From Pseudoteredinibacter isoporae_A (lineage in GTDB: Bacteria > Pseudomonadota > Gammaproteobacteria > Pseudomonadales > Cellvibrionaceae), in assembly GCF_040372805.1 (NCBI RefSeq), contig NZ_BAABWJ010000003.1, positions 186,001 through 250,000 on the forward strand: DNA of 64,000 nt. The letters are read 5' to 3'. A program made the position numbers and the translations under genes. Numbering within the stretch: the first letter of the stretch is position 1; each line of letters begins with the position of its first letter. Shown piece after piece: positions 58,195-64,000 of the stretch. A model generated the notes under the pieces. It saw only the letters and a program-made list of their open reading frames with translations, did no database searches and had not been told where the DNA came from.

Positions 58195-59013
58195 ATGCCC
58201 GTGAGCAATCACAGCCCCAGTATGAGCCCGGTCCAATGGCGCACACTTTGGATATCGGATGTCCACCTCGGAACCAAAGACTGCAAAGCCGAATTGTTAA
58301 ACAATTTTCTAAAACATCACCAAGCTGAAGAGTTATATCTGGTCGGCGATATCCTCGATGGCTGGCGCATGCAAAACGGTGTCTACTGGCAACGCTCATT
58401 CACACGCTTGATTCGACGCATTTTAAAACTCTCCAAACAAGGCGTACCCATTCATTACATCACTGGCAATCACGATGAGTTTCTTCGCAAATACGCCAAT
58501 AACGCCCTGGATAACATTCGCCTGATCAATCGCTGTGTGCATACCACCAAAGACGGTCGCCGACTGCTGGTGATCCACGGTGATCAGTTCGATGGCGTCG
58601 CACGTGCACAGCGCTGGTTAAAATACCTGGGCGATAAAGGCTATGACCTTTTGATGTTTCTCAACCGCAGCTATAACCGCTGGCGAGCCAAATACGGATT
58701 GGGCTACTGGTCTTTGGCCAGTTTTATCAAGTCGCGCATCAAGCGTGCAAAAACCTACATTGAAGAATACGAAAACGGAGTGGCCTACGCGGCGGCCAAG
58801 CAAGGATTTGATGGCGTTATCTGTGGCCACATTCACCATGCAGCCATCAAGCAAATCAACGGAATTGAATATTTCAATACTGGCGACTGGGTTGAGTCCT
58901 GTACCGCATTGGCTGAAGACCATCAGGGCCAGATACACTTACTGCACTGGCCCGAATTAAAAAGTTTGAACCATGACGAAGTGGAGCCGCTGGACCAAGC
59001 GAGCGCAGCTTGA
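58195..59013 (+). CDS. LpxH-like metallophosphoesterase
   Basis: A 272-residue calcineurin-like phosphoesterase. Metal ligands are in LWISDVHLGTKDCKAELL, LVGDILDGW, YITGNHDEFL, LLVIHGDQFDG and VICGHIHHAAI, all five blocks present. This is the UDP-2,3-diacylglucosamine diphosphatase-like family; the true LpxH has a similar arrangement, so whether this enzyme acts in lipid A synthesis or is a paralogue is open. The AAGGTGA site precedes the ATG at 58195, and an earlier GTG at 58186 overlaps it. Confidence 0.85.
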   Translation: MPVSNHSPSMSPVQWRTLWISDVHLGTKDCKAELLNNFLKHHQAEELYLVGDILDGWRMQNGVYWQRSFTRLIRRILKLSKQGVPIHYITGNHDEFLRKYANNALDNIRLINRCVHTTKDGRRLLVIHGDQFDGVARAQRWLKYLGDKGYDLLMFLNRSYNRWRAKYGLGYWSLASFIKSRIKRAKTYIEEYENGVAYAAAKQGFDGVICGHIHHAAIKQINGIEYFNTGDWVESCTALAEDHQGQIHLLHWPELKSLNHDEVEPLDQASAA

Positions 59014-59036
59014 GCCGGGTCTCGCTCACTCCAAAC

Positions 59037-59882
59037 CTAGCTGGGAGGCAGCAGTTCATGGCCGCAGGCCTTGCAGTGCTTGGCATCCTGTTCGTGGCCA
59101 GATTTCCCGCAGGACTCACAAAAACGATGGTCGCGATGGGTTTGAATCTCACGCGACAACTCCGCCGTTAAAATGCCCGTTGGCACCGCAATGATCGAAT
59201 AACCCGTCAACATCACAAAACCCGCAACCATCTGCCCGGCGGTTGTCTGGGGCGTGATGTCTCCATAACCCACCGTCGTAATGGTCACGATGCACCAATA
59301 AATGCTCTTGGGGATCGAGGTAAACCCATGGGCAGGACCTTCCACCACGTACATCAACGAACCAAAAATCATGGCCAACACCAGCACCGTGGCAAAAAAC
59401 ACAAAAATTTTCTGACGCGATGCCAACAGCGCTCGAATCAGAACATTGGCTTCAGACAGGTAGTTCGCCAACTTCAGCACTCGGAAAATTCGCAATACCC
59501 GCAGAATTCGAATCATTAATAGATAAGTTGCATCACCACTGACCAAAGACAGATACATCGGCAAGATCGACAACAAATCCACAATACCGTAGAAGCTGCG
59601 AGCATAGGCCCAACGACTGTTCGCGCAGTACATACGCGCCGCATATTCAAGAGTAAAGATGATGGTGAAGACCCACTCCAGCCACCAGAAAACACCCTTA
59701 TAGGCTTCGCCAATCCAGCTCACCGAATCCAGCATGACCACCAACACACTCAGCAGAATGATATAGATCAGAACAATATCGAAGGTTTTCCCTGCAGGGC
59801 TGGCGGTTCCAAAGATAATACGGCGCAGCTTGAGCTTCAGGCTTTCCGGCTCTGGGCTTTGTGCGGGCTCTTGAATTGGCAC
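59037..59882 (-). CDS. voltage-gated K+ channel with C-terminal zinc ribbon
   Basis: A 281-residue, six-helix ion channel. The voltage-sensor S4 has arginines every third residue (LMIRILRVLRIFRVLKLANY); the selectivity filter is TTVGYGD between S5 and S6. After S6 there is a short helix and a C-terminal double CxxC (CESCGKSGHEQDAKHC plus KACGHE), a probable zinc ribbon not needed for pore formation. Such a tail may sense metal or redox state or assist tetramer assembly; this is inference. GTG start with an AGGA site. Confidence 0.88.
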   Translation of the reverse strand: MPIQEPAQSPEPESLKLKLRRIIFGTASPAGKTFDIVLIYIILLSVLVVMLDSVSWIGEAYKGVFWWLEWVFTIIFTLEYAARMYCANSRWAYARSFYGIVDLLSILPMYLSLVSGDATYLLMIRILRVLRIFRVLKLANYLSEANVLIRALLASRQKIFVFFATVLVLAMIFGSLMYVVEGPAHGFTSIPKSIYWCIVTITTVGYGDITPQTTAGQMVAGFVMLTGYSIIAVPTGILTAELSREIQTHRDHRFCESCGKSGHEQDAKHCKACGHELLPPS

Positions 59883-60001
59883 AATAGGATTTCCTAAACT
59901 GACAAATCAGCACAGTGTACCCAATGCGCCGCCGGCTTTCACGGGGCAGGCCGGGACAAATTTGTCCTCAATACCAAGCCCCTAAAGCTAGGAATTGAAC
60001 A

Positions 60002-60487
60002 GTGGAATTCATACAATACGCTTTTCACAGCAAGGACTACCCCGTGCCTCTTCACCTGCAACCCCTGCGTTGCCCACACTGCCACTATCCACCCAGCAAA
60101 GCCGAACAGGCCGCGGAACAATGGCGCAAACCCTTGCTTGCTCGAGAAAGTGTGCGCTGTCCCCGCTGCCACCAACTCAGCCGGCTGCCTGAGCAGGCCG
60201 AAAAACTGATTTCCATCGGCTTGCTGGCCAGCCTGATTGTGGCACCGTTACTGGTGTACTGGGACATCGAGAAGTGGGTGGCCGTGTTGGTATTCGCACT
60301 TGGCGCACTCGCCATTATGGGTGGCGCCGCCAAACAGCAATTGCAGGCGGTGACGGATATTAACGTCGCCGAACCGACCATGGGCGAGCCTACCGCGAGG
60401 GAGCCTCAAGCAGCGGATGGTGAAAAAGACATCCACACAACAGAAACCTCTGACAAACAACATTCCACACAAGAGCGAGAACCATGA
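60002..60487 (+). CDS. zinc-ribbon membrane protein of unknown function
   Basis: A 161-residue protein: an N-terminal CPHC ... CPRC pair (LRCPHCHYPPSKAE and SVRCPRCHQLSRLP, residues about 24 and 53) forming a likely zinc ribbon, then two hydrophobic helices (LISIGLLASLIVAPLLVYW and WVAVLVFALGALAIMGGAA), then a polar acidic tail. The GTG start has AGGA 7 nt before it. Its stop overlaps the yciH start (ATGA), so it is co-translated with a translation factor and Lnt. No family name is known to me. Confidence 0.72.
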   Translation: MEFIQYAFHSKDYPVPLHLQPLRCPHCHYPPSKAEQAAEQWRKPLLARESVRCPRCHQLSRLPEQAEKLISIGLLASLIVAPLLVYWDIEKWVAVLVFALGALAIMGGAAKQQLQAVTDINVAEPTMGEPTAREPQAADGEKDIHTTETSDKQHSTQEREP

Positions 60488-60807
60488 GTAAACATTCACG
60501 CCTCGTCTACTCGACCGACCAAGGTCGCATCAACCCCGAAGAAGCATCGGCAAGCGCACCGGAAGGCGATGGTATTGTACGCATAATGCGTGAAACCAAA
60601 GGTCGAAAAGGCAAAGGCGTTACCCTTGTTAAAGGCTTGCAACTGGAGCCAGCCGAACTCAAAAAACTCGCCAAGAAACTGAAACAACTCTGCGGGACTG
60701 GTGGCAGCGTAAAAGACTTTGTGATTGAAATCCAAGGTGATCAGCGTGACCTCATTAAAGCTGAGCTTGAAAAACAGGGCCATACTGTAAAACTGGCTGG
60801 CGGATAA
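60484..60807 (+). CDS. yciH: SUI1/eIF1-like translation factor YciH
   Basis: A 107-residue protein. RIMRETKGRKGKGVTLVKGL and KKLAKKLKQLCGTGGSVKDF, then IQGDQRDLIKAELEKQGH are the SUI1-domain blocks. In bacteria YciH affects initiation fidelity or stress-time translation, though its role is not fixed. It sits between the zinc-ribbon protein (4-nt overlap) and lnt (6-nt gap). Confidence 0.92.
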   Translation: MSKHSRLVYSTDQGRINPEEASASAPEGDGIVRIMRETKGRKGKGVTLVKGLQLEPAELKKLAKKLKQLCGTGGSVKDFVIEIQGDQRDLIKAELEKQGHTVKLAGG

Positions 60808-60813
60808 CCCACT

Positions 60814-62331
60814 ATGCCCTCCGTCTCAGCAATCAAACCAAAGCGGCCTTACATGCTGTCGCTCTTATTGGGTGCCAGTGTGCCCTTGTCTATGGCACCC
60901 TTTGACATATGGCCTATAGCACTGGTTGCCATGGCCTTGTGGTTTCGGCTTTTACTGACTGACGATCGTTCGCTGAGCAAACACAGCTTCGCGTTTGGAA
61001 CCGGACTGTTTGCAGTGGGTGCGTCCTGGGTTTATACCAGCATTCACGATTTCGGCTTATCCTCAGCGCCGCTTGCGGGCGCACTCACCGGCCTTTTTGT
61101 GCTCGGGCTCGCGGCTCTGTTTTGCGTCCCCTTTACGATATTCAATTACCTGATCCCCAAGCAACGTATTCGCAGCACCGCGTTTGTATGCGGCCTTGCG
61201 GCCACTTATGTATTGGGCGAGTGGACCCGCAGCTGGCTGCTGACCGGGTTCCCCTGGCTATATTTAGGCTACAGCCAAATCAACACTCCGATGGCGGGTT
61301 GGGCACCCATCGGAGGGGTTCTGTTGCTCGACATGGCGTTGACCCTATCGGCTGCTGCCATTGCCTTGGCCTTGGTCCACATTAACACCAGACGCACAGC
61401 CATCTGCTTGGCCATCGCCAGCCTCCCCTGGATTGCAGGCTCAGGATTAAAGACCATTCAATGGGCTGAAAGCAAAGGTGACCCCATCCGTGTTGCCATG
61501 GTTCAAGCCAACATTCCCCAGGAACTCAAATGGGAGCGTCACTTTTTACAAACCACTATCGATCGCTATTTATCCCTGAGCGAAGAGCTTTGGGATAACA
61601 ACGACTGGGTCATCTGGCCCGAAGCCGCCATTCCCCTGCCCTTCCATCGCGCTCAAACCGTTTACGATTTTGTCGACCAGCGCGCCAAGGACAGCGACAC
61701 TTTTTTCATCAGCGGCAGCCTGGTGCGTGAAAACGGACGCTATCACAACTCCGCCATTGCACTCGGCCAGGGTGAAGGGGTTTATCACAAGCGCAAGTTG
61801 GTTCCCTTCGGTGAATATGTCCCACTGGAAGAATGGCTGCGTGGCACCATCAGTTTTTTCAATCTACCGACCTCCATTATCAAACCTGGCCCAGAAAATT
61901 ACCGTCGTCTGACCAATAAGCGACAGCAGTCCATGCAACTCACTCCGCTGATCTGTTATGAAATTGTGTATCCGCAGCTGGCACGAGCCAAGGAAGACGA
62001 GCACCCGGTGCTGATCACACTGAGTAATGATGCCTGGTTTGGACGCTCTATCGGCCCACTGCAGCACATGCAAATTGCACAAATGAGAGCATTGGAAAAT
62101 CAGCGGTATTTACTGCGCGCCACCAACACAGGCGTGACCGCCATCGTAGGACCAGATGGGAAAATGATTAAACAGGCCAAGCAGTTTACCGAAACCAGCC
62201 TGCAAGGCGAAATTTATAAAATGACAGGCAGCACACCATTTGCCCGGCTGGGCAATCTATGGGCTCTGCTGTGTTGCGCGATTGCGTTAGCCCCCTTGCT
62301 GCTAACGCGTTTTCGATCAAACCGCTTGTAG
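60814..62331 (+). CDS. lnt: apolipoprotein N-acyltransferase
   Basis: A 505-residue inner-membrane enzyme that adds the third acyl chain to lipoproteins. Six or so N-terminal helices precede a nitrilase-like domain with the Glu-Lys-Cys triad: glutamate in WPEAAIPLPF, lysine in YHKRKLVPFGEYVPLEEW, and cysteine in TPLICYEIVYP. Last gene of the three-gene run. The usual corC/ybeX neighbour is absent; yciH takes its place. Its stop overlaps the convergent gene by 15 nt. Confidence 0.95.
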   Translation: MPSVSAIKPKRPYMLSLLLGASVPLSMAPFDIWPIALVAMALWFRLLLTDDRSLSKHSFAFGTGLFAVGASWVYTSIHDFGLSSAPLAGALTGLFVLGLAALFCVPFTIFNYLIPKQRIRSTAFVCGLAATYVLGEWTRSWLLTGFPWLYLGYSQINTPMAGWAPIGGVLLLDMALTLSAAAIALALVHINTRRTAICLAIASLPWIAGSGLKTIQWAESKGDPIRVAMVQANIPQELKWERHFLQTTIDRYLSLSEELWDNNDWVIWPEAAIPLPFHRAQTVYDFVDQRAKDSDTFFISGSLVRENGRYHNSAIALGQGEGVYHKRKLVPFGEYVPLEEWLRGTISFFNLPTSIIKPGPENYRRLTNKRQQSMQLTPLICYEIVYPQLARAKEDEHPVLITLSNDAWFGRSIGPLQHMQIAQMRALENQRYLLRATNTGVTAIVGPDGKMIKQAKQFTETSLQGEIYKMTGSTPFARLGNLWALLCCAIALAPLLLTRFRSNRL

Positions 62332-62712
62332 CATCTCACTACTGGGCAGCGCTTCCAATAGCGTTGCCATATGTTCGATTTCAAGCTGGCTGAGCATTTT
62401 CATTGAATAGCTCACCGGCTTCTCTCCAGACAGCTTTAAAGCGAAACGCCCCAAAATAGGGCCACTTGTTGGAGAAAAAACATAACGGAAAAAATCGCAA
62501 TCCCCGGCTTCTAACTCAAACTTATCCAGCAATTGCTGAATGTACGTCAGGCTGTTTGCGGCAATTGCCTGCTGACCTTGTCGGTTGTGCTCGGCCATAA
62601 ATACCATTTGACGGCCGTTATTATCGTACAGGCCCACCTGAATAGTCGCGGCCTGTTCCATTCGATCTAAGAGCTCAACATTCCCCAAGTTCGGAAGAAT
62701 ATCTGCTTTCAC
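62317..62712 (-). CDS. 131-residue protein of unknown function
   Basis: A small soluble alpha/beta protein with no signal peptide. Visible features are the N-terminal helix LGNVELLDRMEQAATIQVGL, a middle segment NRQGQQAIAANSLTYIQQLL and a C-terminal YSMKMLSQLEIEHMATLLEA. The GTG start has GGGGA 6 nt ahead. It overlaps the lnt 3' end tail to tail by 15 nt. No family is recognised and no partner gene is suggested. Confidence 0.6.
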   Translation of the reverse strand: MKADILPNLGNVELLDRMEQAATIQVGLYDNNGRQMVFMAEHNRQGQQAIAANSLTYIQQLLDKFELEAGDCDFFRYVFSPTSGPILGRFALKLSGEKPVSYSMKMLSQLEIEHMATLLEALPSSEMLQAV

Positions 62713-62880
62713 CTATTGTCCCCCTAGACAAATAAAGCGTTGTCACTCCACCCTCCATCGTGCTTCTCTATACACTGCTTGGGCACGATTTTGTTTAGCA
62801 CGAACGACGATGTGAATGACTGGCCCGTTTTTAGAGTATTTGCCATGTCGTCCCCAGCGCCAAACCCACCGAATCGAATT

Positions 62881-62908
62881 AATTATTAAGTAGTTATGTT
62901 TAATAATT
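62881..62908. repeat. AT-rich inverted repeat upstream of the DUF6279 gene
   Basis: AATTATTAA and TTAATAATT are perfect 9-bp arms separated by 10 nt, in the 293-nt gap between two genes. It is about 100 nt before the lipoprotein start. It could be an operator for a regulator that binds AT-rich DNA. Confidence 0.4.
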
Positions 62909-63005
62909 TGCACTTATTTAACAAACTATCGTCTAAACGAATGGCGGATATAACCGCATGTTACTGACTAACGCCAAACTTAACAAGAGCTGAACGGAAC
63001 AAACT

Positions 63006-63854
63006 ATGACCATCAGTCGACGCCTTATTCTGCTGAGCACGCTCCTCCTGCTCAGTGCGTGCAGCAGCCAATATGCCTACCGTTTAGCCGATTGGTGGCT
63101 GGAGAATCAAATCGAGGAATATCTGGACCTGAATCGAGAACAGCAGCAACAGCTCAGCGAGGCTATAGACAATTGGCATCTCTGGCATCAGCAAGAGGAA
63201 TTACCCCAATATCGCAGCCTTCTCGACAGCCTTCAAGAGGCCCTGAACCAAGATAGCATCACCCCAACACAGATTGGCCATTTCGAAAACGATGCCCAAG
63301 CCGCCTGGAAACGGCTGTTGCACAAAGCCGGCCCGTTGCTGGCCGAGCTCACTTTAGCCCAAGATCAAGAGCAGCGGCAGTATCTATACAAGCAGATCGA
63401 ATCGAACAATGATGAACTTCGGGAAAAGTTCAGCGACCGAAGCGAACAGGAACGCCGTGAACGCGGACGCAAAGGCATGGAAAAACAAGCCCGCGAGATG
63501 CTGGGAAAACTCAACGATGCCCAGAAACAGAAGATCCAACAATGGTCCGAAACCTTTGTGCTGGGTGCCGAGATTGAATTGACAGAACGCCTGCGCTGGC
63601 AAGAACGGTTTCGAGATATTCTCGAGGGAGAAAGAAGCGAGGACAGTCAGCAGCAATTAATGGCGCTGTTCGAAAATCCGCGCGACGAATGGACGGAAGA
63701 AAAGCAGCAACTCGAAGCGCAAAATCGTGTCCTAAGCCGCCAGCTACTCAGCGATCTTTTTCAATTGAGTGATGACAAACAAAAAAAGCGTTTGCGTAAA
63801 GAAGTCGCCAAATACCAAGACTTGCTGGAAAAAATGGCCAAGCAGAAGCTTTAG
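63006..63854 (+). CDS. DUF6279 family lipoprotein
   Basis: A 282-residue lipoprotein. Signal peptide with lipobox LLSACSS; the mature part opens YAYRLADWWLENQIEEYLDL and continues as an alpha-helical, strongly charged protein with many glutamine/glutamate/arginine heptads (RERGRKGMEKQAREMLGKLN). This is the DUF6279 pattern found in marine Gammaproteobacteria. Function is unknown; anchoring to a membrane facing the periplasm is inferred. Confidence 0.8.
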   Translation: MTISRRLILLSTLLLLSACSSQYAYRLADWWLENQIEEYLDLNREQQQQLSEAIDNWHLWHQQEELPQYRSLLDSLQEALNQDSITPTQIGHFENDAQAAWKRLLHKAGPLLAELTLAQDQEQRQYLYKQIESNNDELREKFSDRSEQERRERGRKGMEKQAREMLGKLNDAQKQKIQQWSETFVLGAEIELTERLRWQERFRDILEGERSEDSQQQLMALFENPRDEWTEEKQQLEAQNRVLSRQLLSDLFQLSDDKQKKRLRKEVAKYQDLLEKMAKQKL

Positions 63855-64000
63855 GCATTTTCTCGACTCAAAGCCGCCCAGATAAACTCAAAACACCCAT
63901 CGGCATACTCCAACATACGATCAGCCTTGTCTTCATACAGGCAGGCGCTGATCACACGATTGATACCACCCGCCGTCATTTCCGACACCACTTCTTCCTG
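63851..64000 (-). CDS. C-terminal end of a protein cut by the window edge; possible TetR-family regulator
   Basis: The frame runs in from the right edge for 49 codons and stops at TAA (63851-63853), overlapping the lipoprotein stop by 4 nt. The visible residues (VVSEMTAGGINRVISACLYE ... MLEYADGCFEFIWAALSREN) are helical and resemble the last helices of TetR/AcrR regulators. That identification rests only on this tail. Confidence 0.4.
   Translation of the reverse strand, partial: QEEVVSEMTAGGINRVISACLYEDKADRMLEYADGCFEFIWAALSRENA

Noticed and set aside
62897..62968. A 23-codon ATG frame inside the AT-rich gap before the lipoprotein
   Set aside because: No ribosome site, and the ATG lies within the spacer of the inverted repeat.
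1..64000. CRISPR arrays, insertion sequences, prophage, tRNA or rRNA genes
   Set aside because: No direct-repeat arrays, transposase or phage motifs, or stable-RNA sequences were seen on either strand.

Overview
The window is ordinary chromosomal DNA of a free-living, probably marine Gammaproteobacterium. The evidence is the gene set: BamC, SlyX, MiaE, HemN, BepA, the YciH-Lnt pair, the YdbH-YnbE-YdbL trio, homodimeric-type AceE, the FabV-type enoyl reductase, DUF1631, and a complete OadGAB sodium-pumping decarboxylase. No genus-diagnostic gene was seen; an Oceanospirillales/Cellvibrionales-like lineage is a guess. No tRNA, rRNA, CRISPR array, prophage or insertion sequence was found. Base composition looks even, so there is no obvious island.

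Layout. 1-7.1 kb: a ThDP-dependent enzyme followed by the start of a second gene, a divergent Crp/Fnr-family regulator, a GNAT protein, an HI0933-type flavoprotein, an FMN reductase, an isolated 29-aa membrane microprotein unit, a sterol desaturase-like hydroxylase and a peroxiredoxin. 7.1-14 kb: DUF1631, a membrane-anchored aspartic protease, nadC, a chemoreceptor and an isoaspartyl peptidase. 14.1-17.6 kb: oadGAB. 17.9-21.1 kb: dusC, a SpoU methyltransferase, an exosortase-associated acyltransferase without an exosortase, and a SAM methyltransferase. 21.5-26.1 kb: a tightly overlapping operon of a GGDEF-EAL receptor, a small PstS-like periplasmic protein and a porin. 26.5-30.4 kb: an anaerobic/molybdopterin block (hemN, moaCDE, a hemerythrin-like protein, a small membrane protein) with two FNR/Anr boxes. 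30.4-35.1 kb: rsmJ, a PstS-OmpA fusion behind a Pho box, an HDOD protein, a leucine-rich lipoprotein and a PilZ protein. 35.3-41.7 kb: ydbL-ynbE-ydbH, a YycJ-like metallo-hydrolase, bamC and dapA. 41.9-48.9 kb: an aldo-keto reductase, an MBL-fold hydrolase, fabV, miaE, a glycosyltransferase-like protein, a METTL7-like methyltransferase and a SIMPL protein. 48.9-56.9 kb: aceF-aceE, an AI-2E-type permease, a TusA-like protein, bepA and slyX. 56.8-64 kb: a beta-lactamase-family hydrolase, an LpxH-like phosphoesterase, a K+ channel, a zinc-ribbon protein-yciH-lnt operon, a DUF6279 lipoprotein and the tail of a possible TetR regulator.

How the parts connect. The oxygen and nitrate theme is clear: hemN has an FNR box centred at -41.5 to a good -10 element, and the hemerythrin/membrane-protein pair shares a perfect FNR palindrome. 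Two separate loci, the GGDEF-EAL operon and the PstS-OmpA fusion, use PstS-like periplasmic domains outside any Pst transporter; the second carries a Pho box. Envelope biogenesis is well represented (bamC, bepA with a sigma-E-like promoter, ydbH/ynbE/ydbL, lnt). The octamer ACTACAAA recurs upstream of both the oxaloacetate decarboxylase and the pyruvate dehydrogenase operons, which hints at a shared carboxylate regulator.

The best candidates for something undescribed are the c-di-GMP receptor/PstS-like/porin operon, the Pho-box-driven PstS-OmpA fusion, and the 29-aa microprotein with its own ribosome site and terminator. All functions are read from sequence motifs only; no database search was possible.
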